This document shows, one piece after another, positions 24,569 to 36,019 of a stretch of 64,000 bases of DNA. The number at the start of each line of letters is the position of its first letter. Within the stretch, counting starts at the first letter, position 1. The translations under genes and the position numbers were made by a program. The DNA is from Stomorhina lunata (taxonomy: Eukaryota > Arthropoda > Insecta > Diptera > Rhiniidae): contig OW121741.1 of assembly GCA_933228675.1 (NCBI GenBank), positions 113,268,361 through 113,332,360 of the forward strand. The letters run 5' to 3'. The notes under the pieces are model-generated. The model was not told the origin of the DNA. It searched no databases and saw only the letters and a list, made by a program, of their open reading frames with translations.

Positions 24569-25540
24569 CCCTCGGTCATGCGCATGTATCTGGCCAGATC
24601 ATTTACTAATTTAACAGTGATTTAAATAAATTTATAATGCTGCTAGCTATTTGAGTCTCCAGGTACCCTCTACAAATATTATTAGCTATCGTTTTATGAA
24701 AAAAAGATAATTAAAAAAACAACAACAACAATGTGTGTGGGTTTTTTCATCAACACATCATATACGTAGCGCATGTATCTGGCCAGATACACTTGTAGTT
24801 TGTATGAAGAATTTGTATTTTATTTCCATTTTTTTTATGTTTTTGGGTTTGTTTAATCAAATCAACTGAAACTGCACTATATTTGCACTCCGAATTATTG
24901 TAGCTTAGTATAAATTATATGCCAAATGATGACTTTGCCTAAGATATCGAAAATTATTTGGTTATCGAACCAAATGAAGTGTTTGATAAAGACAATTATG
25001 CTGCCGAAGATCCTTTCCATAATAAGGATGGTAGTTTTTGATATAAACATGAGCCAAATATTGGAACTGGTATAAGTCAACATATTTCATGCAGAAAACA
25101 TTTGTTATACACAATTTCTGAAACAAATCGCCATGGAAAATCTGTAGTCGAGAACTGGAATATAGCTAATCTAATTATAATTGGATGCATTAATCGGTAC
25201 TCTATTTCCACAATAATATAATATATATAACTACTAATTTTGGAATCGAAATTAATAGAAACATACTTAAAAGCAATTATTTATTCGAAATAAAATAGAA
25301 AATTTAATTTTTCTTGTTTTATTTGTCAGTAGTTTTTTTTACTAAGTAGTTGTTTTGGAATATACTAAGTACATGTACTAAGAAAAAGTTGCAAATATTT
25401 ATCTGCCTAGCTGGCTAACAATATAACATTATCAAAAAAAAATAATTTTTTTTTCACATTAATATATTGAAAAATATAGTGTATCTGACCAGATACATGC
25501 GCTACGTATGTGACTATTGAAACATGTGCATGACGCAGGG
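24569..25540 (+). mobile_element. piggyBac-type transposon relic with TTAA duplication (972 bp)
   Basis: TTAA at 24565-24568 and 25541-25544 flanks ends reading CCCTCGGTCATGCGCATGT on the left and the reverse complement of CCCTGCGTCATGCACATGT on the right (16 of 19 matching). TTAA targets and CCC termini identify piggyBac-like elements. The palindrome GTATCTGGCCAGATAC, or close variants, occurs near 24585 and 24777 and near the right end at about 25482. A decayed coding fragment lies inside. Confidence 0.9.
24943..25220 (+). pseudogene. Probable piggyBac transposase N-terminal fragment
   Basis: Plus-strand translation from about 24949 gives ENYLVIEPNEVFDKDNY and AAEDPFHNKDGSF, an acidic stretch with normal amino-acid complexity, then a TGA. 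The same frame continues with YKHEPNIGTGISQH and NRHGKSVVENWNIANL before further stops. An acidic N-terminus is common in piggyBac transposases and the position inside a TTAA-flanked element fits. The sequence itself is too short and diverged for a firm family match, and no catalytic aspartates are left. Confidence 0.4.
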
Positions 25541-25544
25541 TTAA

Positions 25545-26068
25545 CTTAGCGACTTATAAATAAATGGACGGATCTTGATGAAATCTTAATCAGTATAAGC
25601 GGAGTTTGAGCTGAGATATGTGATTTTTCTATTACTCCATCTATGTGTGTTATTATTATACCCTTCACCACCATAGCACAGTGAGAAAATACGGTCAAAA
25701 CTCAATAACTTGGTAATTTCTTGACTTTCGTTCTTGAAATTTTTAGTATATATAAATAATATAACTTTAGTTTGTTTTATATTTAATATAAAATAATAAT
25801 TAATAAAAGACGTCTTTCACATTTAAGATACTTATTAGAAGTCAGTTCTTTATTTACTCTCAACTATGATATGCTATGGTCTATGTACATAGACAGGGTG
25901 ATTCGTATAGTCATTATAGATCTTTATATACACAGTAAAACATTATTAAGGGAATTCAAGTTTAATCATAATAACTATACAACATCTTACTTTACAAGTA
26001 ATAAAGAATACAATAATGATTTATAATAAATATCAATAAAAAATGTTATAAAACTATAGTTTAAAATG
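25545..26068. other. Spacer, possibly including the 3' part of the gypsy relic
   Basis: It contains a family A-like scrap (TATACCCTTCACCACCATAG near 25656) and AT-rich sequence. If the Ty3/gypsy element retained an LTR it should lie here on the minus strand, but I could not identify LTR ends. Confidence 0.45.
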
Positions 26069-27690
26069 TTACAAATCAAGTTTCTTTGGCTTTTTGATAT
26101 TTCTACCTTTGCGTGTCGCATACTGACCATCCTTACAATTAACTCCTAAATTCTCCTGAACTATCTCCTTTTCAATTTCTTTGTCCTGTTTTTGATACTC
26201 CATTTCAAGGTTTTTACTATTACTATTAGGCGTTGTATTACTACTCTGCAAATTATCCCCAGGTTCCCTACAGATTTCAACTATTTCACCATTCAGCCAA
26301 CAACCAGTAGGTGTCTTTTTAAAAAAGATCTTATCGCCCTCATTAACCAATTCATATTTTCTCGATCTTCTATTATAATATTCAGTACATTTGGCTAATT
26401 TTGATTTAATTTTTTCTTTGTATATCTTACTGTTTACTAACTTTGGTTTTAAGTTATCTACCATCATAGGAACTCTAGTAAGCAAAGTGCGTGACATCAA
26501 CAATTCGGAAGGACTTGGAAGATCACCCTTGGGTGTTGTCCGATAGTGTAATAAGGCAATATAAGGATCCGAATTGCTTTCCAAGGATTTAATGAGAAAT
26601 CGTTTTACAGTTTGGACTGTTCTTTCAGCTAGACCATTTGATCTAGCCAAATACGGGCTCGAAGTCACATGTTCAATTCCCCAGTCTTTACAAAAAAGTT
26701 CAAATTCTTTAGAATTAGAGGCGGTCCATTATCGGACATAAAAATATATGGTATACCATGTCTTGACAATATTGACCTTAATCTACATATTACATGAGAT
26801 GCACTGTATCCGCTACTCAATAATTCAATCTCAACAAACTTTGAACTACCAGAAGGTACAACTTTGAACTACCAGAAGGTACATTTTTCCCCGAAACTCA
26901 AAAAGATCGCACCCCACTTTATACCAGGGTATATCTACAACCTCATGTGACATAAGTTCTGGTCTAGTGTTGGAGTTCTGGTGTCTCAAACAAACTTCAC
27001 AATTTGACACAACATTATCAATGTCGTTGTATATATTCGGCCAATATACAGACTGTCTTGCTAAATTTTGACATCTTTGAACGCCCAAGTGACCCTCATG
27101 GATTTTATTTAAGACTATTTTACGGAGACTCCTCGGAATGACTATTTGATGGTTTTTCATTAACACCCCCTTAAAAACACTAATTTCGTCCTTTATTTTA
27201 TAATACGGTGCGACATCCTGTTCAATACTCCTTCGATTCTTAGGCCATCCTTTCTTCACGTAAGACATTATTTTTAAAAACGTTTCATCTTTTCCGCTAT
27301 GCTCTCTTATCACATCACTTTTTCTACAAATGGAACCTCCAGATAAGTACCAATAAAATCGCAATGCAAAGTTATTTCTCTATCCAGTTCAGACAATGCC
27401 GTATCGCCCAAGGGCGCTCTAGAAAGGGTTTTGGCTATTTTCAAATCCCGTCCTGGCCTATAAATTATAAAAATTTCGTAACACTGTAAGCGCAACATAA
27501 ACCGTTGCAATCTTGGGGGAATTTTATGCAGGGGCCTATCAAAAAGACTAACTAATGGCTTGTGATCAGTTTCCACAACTATCCTAGCACCATATACATA
27601 TTGGTGGAACTTTGTACAACCGAAAAGTATGGCCAGTAGTTCCTTTTCAATCTGAGCATAACTTTTTTGTGTTTCAGTCAAAGAACTGAA
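26069..27690 (-). pseudogene. Ty3/gypsy-type pol relic: RNase H and integrase
   Basis: Minus-strand frames carry the 3' half of a gypsy-class pol. At 27681-27310 is RNase H, with YAQIEKELLAILFGCTKFH, ETDHKPL and the block AKTLSRAP, where Lys replaces the usual Asp. At 27364-26846 is the integrase HHCC zinc-binding domain (HEGHLGVQRCQNLARQ to NCEVCLRHQN) and the start of the core (VGCDLFEF, first Asp). At about 26845-26670, in another frame, lies MSDNGPP (second Asp). At 26668-26069 come SNGLAERTVQTVKRF (catalytic Glu) and a basic C-terminal tail. At least three frame changes, one caused by a 23-bp tandem duplication, make it inactive. Reverse transcriptase, gag and LTRs are missing; the 5' break is at about 27690. 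Confidence 0.92.
26837..26882. repeat. 23-bp exact tandem duplication inside the integrase relic
   Basis: AACTTTGAACTACCAGAAGG plus three bases occurs twice head to tail (26837-26859, 26860-26882). Because 23 is not a multiple of three it shifts the integrase frame at this point. Confidence 0.95.
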
Positions 27691-27712
27691 ATAGTCTTTT
27701 TAAGAAAATATA

Positions 27713-27986
27713 AAGGCTGTGGTCACTTAAAACTGGACAACTAAATATGCTGAAAAGTCTATGCTGAAGATTATAAAAATTATTTACTTAAATAGAATAA
27801 TATATGAAAAGAATACCTATCCTACGATATATGGCTTGTCAAAATCGGACATGTCCTTTCAGAGATATTGAGCTCATGCTATGAGCTTATAACCAGATTT
27901 TGTATACTTCAAACAACCCTACGGAAAAAATCTAAATTTGCGGATTTTACAATTTTTATTGCGTCCACAATTATGTGACCACTACC
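27713..27986. mobile_element. Candidate Tc1/mariner-type MITE (274 bp)
   Basis: Inverted ends share GTGGTCAC.TAA....TGGAC (left from about 27718, right to about 27984 as the reverse complement), with TA on both sides (27711-27712 and 27987-27988). The match is imperfect. It lies just beyond the 5' break of the gypsy relic. Confidence 0.45.
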
Positions 27987-27988
27987 TA

Positions 27989-28634
27989 TATACTTAAATA
28001 AATTATATAAAGTCATTCAAAATTACAAATTTTGTTGTTTTTTTATTTGTATATATCAATTTTGCATAGAACTAGAAAGGAAACTAAAGAAAATGGCATA
28101 CAAATATTACATCACTCCTATATTTCACTTCAAGTAGTGATTTTTTTCGCGATAAATTGCATAAAATTGTGAAAAGGGGTGTTACTAAAAACGTTATAAT
28201 TCTTAAAATTGGAAGCAAATGGATATGAAATTCATAGAGCTTAATGATTCAATTCAGCTATTAGAGAGTGTTGTGCTTCAACCTCTAAAAATCTCTTAAA
28301 AAATTGGCGGTCTATCAAACTTTGTATTTAAAATTAAAAAAAAAAATTTATGGTTGTTTTAACTGCTCGAATTCTAGATGACCAATAGGTCAAAAAATAT
28401 CAAAATTGATGCTTTTTAATCTAAAAAAGATATAGGTTCAAATAGACAAATAATCTTATTAAGAATATATAAATAAATATCTAAACTTTGAGGAATTATT
28501 ACAGCCTTAGTAGACATTGCAGTACCGTAAGCATTTGGGAATACATGTTTTGAAATGTCAGCTCTAATCTGACATTAAAATTTATTAAAAGAAATTAAAA
28601 AAATCTATGGAGGTTTTGGCCGTAATTTCCTACT
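27989..28634. other. AT-rich region, no gene recognised
   Basis: No coding domain or clear element end was found. The right side, TGGCCGTAATTTCCTACTGT (28619-28637), abuts the family A copy. Confidence 0.45.
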
Positions 28635-29081
28635 GTGCATAGGTGGAAAGGGTTTTATAAGTTTGTGCTGATGTATGTAACGCATAGAAATATTAGTCTT
28701 AGACCCACCTTTTAGTATACCAATAGGCTTAGAATCACTTTCCGAGTCCATCTGGATTTCTCGCTGGACCCCGGTGTAAATCTTGTAATCAAACTACAGC
28801 TCGCAATTCTAATAATTCGATGAAAAATGGCACAGATCATTTTTTTGATAATGCGACCATGGCTATTGAAATTCGTCAAAATCAGTCTATTATTTATGGT
28901 ACCTCCCATAGGTCCCACTTCCCGGAATTGATATATTGGCCACAAATATAAATATGTCATGAAATCTAAAACAAATACTGCTTGCGAAAACTTAAATCAC
29001 TGTAATAAATTTCGTTAAAATCGGTCCACATTTTACCATAGCTCCCATACAAACTCTTCTTTAAAAACTAAATGAGACAAA
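28635..29081 (-). mobile_element. Family A copy A3, 3' half of a split reverse copy
   Basis: It is reverse-oriented relative to A1. It runs from the terminal CCACCTATG hairpin region through the CAGAC/TCCATCTGGAT and GGTACCTCCCATAGGTCCCA blocks to ACTAAATGAGACAAAAA, where it stops exactly at the start of the forward copy A4. The missing 5' half continues at 31199-31506. Confidence 0.85.
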
Positions 29082-29409
29082 AACAAGTAAGAAAGTACTA
29101 TAGTCGGTCAAGCCCGACCATACGATACCCTTCACCACTGAGGTCAAAGGTATTATTTTTTCTGTATAAAGACAAATATTAAATTTTGCCATCATACAAA
29201 CATTATTTTCAGAACTTATATATTAAAGCTGTTTTCGTTGTTTGGACTTGTATGAGAGCTAGGGTCAAATGTGAACCGATTATATTAAATTGGCAAATTG
29301 ACAACAATTGTTTCAGAAATTCTGTATGCAAAAAATAGACTTAAATTTCGCATTATCTTTAGATTTACGAGCGTTTTAGTGATTTTGGTCTCATTTAGTG
29401 CTTTTTTAA

Positions 29410-30714
29410 CCCTTATGTGTATACCAAGGTACCCCGGTACCTTTATCACTTTCATCTTAACTTTTTTAATGGAAACAGATGGTTCACAAACCTCAAACTT
29501 CTTCAGAACTCCTAACTATTGAAATAGTTTAAATTATTATTACTTTTAAGCTAAAAAATTATATTGCATAGGCGCTGTGGTCCAATTTATATCTTATATA
29601 CGTAACCGTACGGCAAGGTACCCGGGTACCTTCATACATTATATATTAAAAAATTGTAATAAAAAGTAAAATTTTATTGAAAGATAACTAAAGCAAAATT
29701 AGACAGATTAGTTATAAATATTTTATATATGAATATTTATGTAGAAACAAGATTTACACGATTTTCTTTGTTTTATGCATAGTTTCGATTTTTTTTTTCA
29801 AATTTTATTCTTGACCCTGGCTATAAAAGGGCTAGTGACATCCAATTTCAACCAATATTCTAAAATATATATTTTTATCCGTTGCAACACTCATAATTTC
29901 AGTTCTGCTTATTAAAACTGCTAACATATAACAATTTACGTGCTTTTTTATAACTTTGGTGAAAAATTATGTTTTTGTCGAAATCCTTTGATTTTAAGTC
30001 GCAGGTACGACTAAGCCGTTAAAGATATTGCTCTAGCTCTTTCTTTGTGGTAATCTGTAGGGTTTTCTAACTATAACGGGAACTTTGTTTTACTTTTTTC
30101 GAGTTCGTTTAACAATCTATTTTAAAAAACCAAAAAAGGAGTTTTTAAAACGGTATGAACAAAATACTTTTTTTCGTCCTGTGCAAAAGTGACATATCGT
30201 TAGCCCATTGCATCAAAAATGGGTATTTAAATATCCTAAAGCCTTAAAAAAGTAAAACTAGCCAAACTTTTTAAAGTTTTTTAAGAATAATAATTTTTTT
30301 ATAGCATATGCTCAGGAGAGTCTTCAAGGACATAGGATATATTATAAAACCTTTGATAATTAGAAAAGTCTTCAACCGATTTTAAGGTTATATATCATGT
30401 GTTTGAATTATTGGAGTCAAATGTAGAAAAATTGGAGGCTACATCTTCCTGTAGTACGAAACTTAATTTACTTAATACAAATTTATGGTATACATATATA
30501 TTCGCCATGACTTGTATTCTTACAACCGCCACGTTGAATTTACCTTGAGATTTACTATTTACTATAAATGAACGTGCATTGTAATTCTCAGAGTTATTTT
30601 CCGAGATCACGCATTTATTTGCTCCAAAAATGTTTGTTTACAATAATTTTTCCACATAGGTACCCGGGTACCTTGCCATTCACTTAAAGGTGTTTTTTGC
30701 CATACACATAAGGG
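29410..30714. mobile_element. piggyBac-type non-autonomous element (1305 bp)
   Basis: Perfect 13-bp terminal inverted repeats CCCTTATGTGTAT (29410-29422) and ATACACATAAGGG (30702-30714) are flanked by TTAA on both sides (29406-29409, 30715-30718). The palindrome GGTACCCGGGTACC, or a one-base variant, occurs near the left end (about 29428), at about 29616 and near the right end (about 30659). No transposase is recognisable. About 670 bp inside (29811-30480) is a diverged relative of the element at 32528-33990. Confidence 0.92.
29811..30480 (+). repeat. Diverged relic of the 32528-33990 TIR element
   Basis: Shared landmarks in the same order include TTGACCCTGG, GACATCC.ATTTCAACCAA, ATAACTTTGGTGAAAAAT, AAACCAAAAAAGGAGTTTT, TTTCGTCCT.TGCAAAAGTGAC and, at the right, a decayed form of the right terminal repeat (ATTATTGGAGTCAAATG). 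The left terminal repeat is not found here. Confidence 0.75.
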
Positions 30715-31198
30715 TTAAAGAAGAGTTTGTATGGGAGCTATGGTCAAATGTCCACCGATTTCAACGAAATTTGGTACAGTGATTTTAGTTAATATAATGA
30801 GTACTTTTTTTAATTTTATGAAAAAATATCTATATTTGTGGCCAATATATCAATTCCGGGTAGTGGGACCTATGGGAGGTACCATAAATAATGGACCGAT
30901 TTTGACGAATTTCAATAGCCATGGTCTTATTATCAAAAAAAATTATCACTGCCAAATTTCATCAAATTTTCTTTAGAATTGCGACCTGTAGTTTGATTAC
31001 AAGGTTTACATGGGGTTCCAGCCAGCCATCCAGACAGACGGACGCACGGATGGACTGATATCGCTAAATCGACTCAGAAAGTGATTCTTAGACTATTGGT
31101 ATACTAATAGGTGGGTCTAAGACAAATATTTTTATGTGTTACATACATCAGCACAAACTTATAATACCCTTTACACCTATAGTTGTGAATGGTATAAT

Positions 31199-31506
31199 CA
31201 CTAAAACGCTTGTAAATCTAAAGATAATACAAATTTTAAGTTTATTTTTTGCATACATAATTTTTGTAATAACTGTAAATAATTTGCCTAATTTCAAAAT
31301 AATTGGTCAATATTTCACCCTAGCTCTCATATAAGTCCCAATGACGGAAACAGCTTAAATATAAAAGTTTTCGCAAAATGTTTGTATGATGGAAAAATTT
31401 AGCAAATATTTGTCTTTATACATGAAAAAGAACACCTTTAACTTTAGTGATGAAGGGTATCGTATGGTGGGGCTTGACCGACTATAGCACTTTCTTACTT
31501 GTTTTT
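31199..31506 (-). mobile_element. Family A copy A5, 5' half of the split reverse copy
   Basis: It is reverse-oriented and starts TCACTAAAACGC, which continues the sequence broken at the end of A3 (joined reading: GCGTTTTAGTGA then TTTTTGTCTCATTT). It runs through GATGAAGGGTATCG and the hairpin to CTTTCTTACTTGTTTT. With A3 it makes one complete family A copy. Confidence 0.85.
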
Positions 31507-32525
31507 ACATAATTTTATTTAAATAAAATCTAGAAATTTTGTCCTATAAAAGAAAAACTAAAAACCCTCATTATTTGCTTATATTTCCAATTGGGATTAA
31601 GCTAAAACAAAACCAACCATATACCCACCAAAACTTTATTCATACTTCGTTAAAAATTATAAAATTTTATCTGTGTATACAGAAATAGAAAAAACCACAC
31701 TAAAGGCAATTCCTGTGAATATGCAAAGGGTATTCCCTCTTCGTTCTATAGTTTTGATATAAAACCCATTCAATAAAAGGAAATAACAATATCTATTTCA
31801 ATAGATTAATTTCCTTTAAACAGTAAATTTATTATTGTACCAAAGAAATCCCTAAAGAATTTTTATCTCTTTTTGTGGTTTATACAAAAAAAAAAAAAAA
31901 AAAGAAACAAAAAAGACTGAAAACCAAATATTATTTTAGTGCCACAACTCTATAGAAAATTTAATACTTGGGCCACATTTGCACATAGTTTGACCATAAA
32001 TTTAAATCTTAACCACAATCGTAGACACTTGCTATTCAAATGAATTTGAAAAATATAATAATAAAATAAAAAAAAATAAATAACTATAATATAAAACCAG
32101 ATAAAATTAAGTAAATTAAGTTATTTTTTATTTAAAGAATAAAAAAATAGATATTTTTAATTTTATTGCATTAGCATAAATTAAAGCAAAAAATTCAGTT
32201 GACCGTAAATTATTAAGGTATTATCTTTTATAACATGAATAAATTTAAAAAAATACAAGCAATCATGTTGTTAAAAAAAAAATGTTAATCACTTTAAAAT
32301 ATTTAAAATGGTTTAATTTAATAAGTATTATGACTTTATTTTAATATTTATTAATCTACTTTAATTTAAAATATTTTTTTATTAGGGTTAACATTCTTCT
32401 AATTTAGTAAATTTTCAAATAGTTTCCTTTTTTTAACAAAATTTTCTTCTAGAAATATTTACCTATATATTGTTAGATCCATACTTGTATTAGGAGTGTT
32501 CCGAATAAAATTTGTAATTGTATAT
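31507..32525. other. Very AT-rich region, no gene recognised
   Basis: It includes a poly-A run near 31888-31905. No coding or element signal was recognised. Confidence 0.5.
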
Positions 32526-32527
32526 TA

Positions 32528-32869
32528 GAGTGTCCCAAAAAAGTGAAAGTCGTTGTATCAAAAGACGTACCACCCAAATTTGTTACATTTGATCCCAGTA
32601 ATCCAAATACAAAGTAAATTTTTGAAAAATTTCCTATAAAAGAAATTTTTGAAAAATTTCCTATAAAAAAGTAAATTTTGAAAAAATTTCCTATTAAAAG
32701 AAAATTTTCGAAAAATTCCTATAAAAATTAATGAAATTTTTTTTTATAAAAAGTTAATTTTTTGAAAAATTTCTTAAAAAAGTAAATTTTCCCCTGGTTA
32801 TTTGAGGGTTAATTTCTAAAAAAAAATATGACAGAAAGAAGCTTTTGCAAGTATTGTTTAGCACGCATG

Positions 32870-32949
<80 letters not shown>

Positions 32950-33990
32950 TTATTTGTCAGTTTAAAACTAGAACCATTTTGAGCCTATGGACATGCAAGG
33001 GTTAATTTATATAAAAATGTAACTAAAAGCTTCTTTGAACGATTTGTTGAATTTTTATTCAAATATAATAATAATAAAAACACGTAATTTTTAGTACCTT
33101 TTTTGAAAAAATTTAATATTTTAAAAATTTTAATTTTGACCCTGGTACTAATAGGGTTAATGACATCCGATTTCAACCAAAGTTCGCATATATATTTCCA
33201 GCCATCGAAACAATAATAATTATAGTTCTGTTTATAAAAACTGCTAATATATAATAATTCGCTTTTTTTTTATAACTTTGGTGAAAAATGGGTTTTTTGT
33301 CCAAATCTGTTGACTTTAAGTTGCAGGTAAGGCTAAGCCGTTACAGATATCGATTTAATTCTTCTTTTGTGCTAATTTGCAGGGTGTTTTTACTAACACT
33401 CTTCAATTTTTTTTTACTTTTTTCGAATTCGTTAAACAAACTATTAAAAAACCAAAAAAAGGAGTTTTGAAAACTGTATGAAAAAAAAATATTTTTTTTT
33501 CGTCCTATGCAAAAGTGACTTAACGTTAGCCTATTTCAATGAAAATGGATAATTAAATATCTTGAGGTCTTAGAAATGTAAAACCAGTAAATCAGTCAAA
33601 CTTTTGAAAATTTATTAAAAATAAAAAAGGTTTTACTGCATATGTTCAGGAGCTTCTTCAGGGATATAAAATATTTTGGGAAACCCTTAATAATTGGGAA
33701 GCCTTTCAAGCGATATAAATATCTTATATCTTTTTGGAAAGCTAAGTTTGTTATCTGTATGATCCTGTTAAAAAGTGATTTAAAAACATGCTCCAAGTAG
33801 AAACATTTTGAAGAAATCTAAAGAAACCCCTCAGTTTTACAATATATCTGGGATGTCCAAATTTTGCCGTCAAGTCGGCACGCTTTTCTGATCTGAATAA
33901 AGCTTTGTATTTGGATTATTGGGATCAAATGCAACAAATTTGGGGGGTACATCTTTTGATACAACGACTTTCACTTTTTCTGGGACACTC
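32528..33990. mobile_element. Long-TIR element, Tc1/mariner-type by TA flanks (1463 bp)
   Basis: Inverted arms of 87-88 bp (32528-32614 and 33903-33990) begin GAGTGTCCCA and include GTGAAAGTCGTTGTATCAAA, with only a few mismatches. TA flanks both ends (32526-32527, 33991-33992). The interior holds a short AT minisatellite (32615-32800) with units GAAAAATTTCCTATAAAA, similar to half of the S1 unit, then a TA microsatellite and about 850 bp shared with 29811-30480. No transposase is recognisable. Confidence 0.85.
32872..32944. repeat. (TA)n microsatellite
   Basis: About 36 uninterrupted TA repeats inside the long-TIR element. Confidence 0.98.
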
Positions 33991-34141
33991 TATTGTATAT
34001 ACTATATGAGATATTAGGAAATTAAAAAAGTTCTATAAAATTTAGTGTTTTCGTTTTCTTTGGACAAAAATTGAGTTGGCTTTATTTTGCTCGGTGCTAC
34101 CATAAAAATCGTGTAAAAGGCGAAAGTCTCTTCTTTTAAAT

Positions 34142-35185
34142 TAACGAAAAAAATTCACCGAAATTTACCAATCGTAAAACAAAGTTCAACATCTTCTGAA
34201 AAAAGTCATACAAATTTTTACGCATAATTTAGGCAAAAAGTGTTGCAGTCATTTAGGCGTGACTTATTATTATCATAAATTGCATTAAAGTAAGTCAAAG
34301 GCATAAACCTCTAGGAATGGACATATTTTAACTAATACTAGTATAGCTTTTTGTTGGATAAGCTAATAGACGAGTGCAGAATTAAAAAAAAAAATATGAA
34401 AAATGGAATTAAAAATTCGAAAGTTGCTTCTATTACCTTTTAAGAGGAGGTGGTCTACTTAGGCTTAAAATCTAATCTGGGATAACTTTTCTGTATGCTT
34501 CAATTTCTTTTTCACAAGCCTTAAAATGAAATGATCCATACAAAATTCCTTCATAAGCCTTTGATAATTTTATAATTCTTTTATGAATTAGGGGCAAATA
34601 TATACTTTATTTGGAACATTCCTTTCATCTATTTAAAGGCGAAAGTTTTTTCTTTAGATTAGCAGCATTTCTGTTTTCCTATCCTAGTGATAGCCGTTAT
34701 TGTTGTCATACATATAATTTGTTATTGTGCTGCCCATGACTGGATTAAACGAAAAAAAAATTCACCGAAATTTACCAATCATAAAGTTCAAAATTTTCTC
34801 AAAAAGTCACTTAATTTATTACGCATAATTTAAGCAAAAAGTGTTGCAAACGTTTAGGCTTAACTTATTATTCAAATTGCATTTAAGTAAGTTTAATGTA
34901 GGAAACCCTAGGAGTGGACAGATTTTATCCAAAATTAGTATAGCTTTTTATAAAAATTGGTGAAAAATGGAACTAAAAATTGAATAGTTGCTTCTGTTAC
35001 CTGTTTAAAGGAAGTGGTCCACTTAAGCTTAAAATCTTATCTGGGATAACTTTTCTGTATGCTTCAATTTCTTTTCCACAAGTCTTAAAATGAAATGATC
35101 CATACAAAATTCCTTCATAAGCCTTTGATAATTTTATAATTATTTTCTGAACTACTAATTTTATTCGGAACTCTCCTTTTTTCTA
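34142..35185. repeat. Two-copy direct duplication, about 600-bp offset
   Basis: Sequence from about 34142 (AAATTCACCGAAATTTACCAA) is repeated from about 34744. Long matching blocks include GGGATAACTTTTCTGTATGC, AAAATGAAATGATCCATACA and CTTCATAAGCCTTTGATAAT. The copies differ by substitutions and deletions, so the duplication is old. No gene was recognised in either copy. Confidence 0.85.
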
Positions 35186-36019
35186 TTTAATTTGTCTATA
35201 TATTTTTTTTATTAAATCTACAAATATCTGTTCTAAGACTTGAGCAAATACCTACACATGTAGATACCGGTCTCCTGTGAAATGTTGTCGTGTGCAAAAG
35301 TACTTATATATATGAGTATAAGTGTGTGCGTCTCAATGTATATGTCAGCTATATAAAATTTTGTTAGTTTATTTTGATAAATCCTTTTGGGCCATAACCA
35401 ACATGAAATTTTTATTACGATATTTTATGCATAATCCTTTTAGAAGAATATAAAATACAGTGGTATTTATAGTTTATAGAAATTTATTTTGTATTTTTTA
35501 GGAATTAAAAATGGACATAAAAAATCTTTAAAAACTAACAAGAGTATAAGAAAAATCAATTTTTTTTAACATTAACAACTAATAAAGTATTATAGTCGAT
35601 CAAGCCAGAACATAAGTTATATCTTGCGGTTTTTTCTTCTTTATTCAATACGTATTACAGTTTTAATTTTAGCTCCTTATCGTAATCAAAACTTCGTAAC
35701 TTTTCACGACCAAATGGTTCAAAATACAATTTTTCTGGGAAAGAAAAGACTTCAACAACGTGCAAATCCGTAAAGAAAATATGTAGATTCTGATAAAACA
35801 ATCAAATTTTGATCTGAAACAATAGATAAGTATTTGTATGTAAACAGTAAGACGAGAAAGGATTCGAAATGATCAACGCCCTCTGTATAAAAGTTATCAC
35901 TGCTCCCCGAGGCAAATTTATTTGGTTGATGTAAACCAAATAAAATTGACTGTAGAATCAAAAACTGGAATAATATGTCAAGCTTTGTTTCTATTACTTT
36001 TGGTTCAGAAAATATAATG
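35186..36019. other. AT-rich region with a family A-like scrap
   Basis: GTATTATAGTCGATCAAGCC at about 35588 resembles the start of family A, but the rest does not follow. No gene is supported. Confidence 0.45.

Larger units (their letters stand above)
29082..31198 (+). mobile_element. Family A copy A4, inserted into A3/A5 and itself split
   Basis: This is a complete forward family A copy: AACAAGTAAGAAAGTACTAT, the hairpin GTCGGTCAAGCCCGAC, ATACCCTTCACCAC, the interior blocks, and the end CACCTATAGTTGTGAATGGTATAA at about 31198. A TTAA-flanked piggyBac-type element (29410-30714) interrupts it between TCATTTAGTGC and AGAAGAGTTTGTATGG. It separates A3 from A5 between A and T without an evident target duplication. 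Confidence 0.87.
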
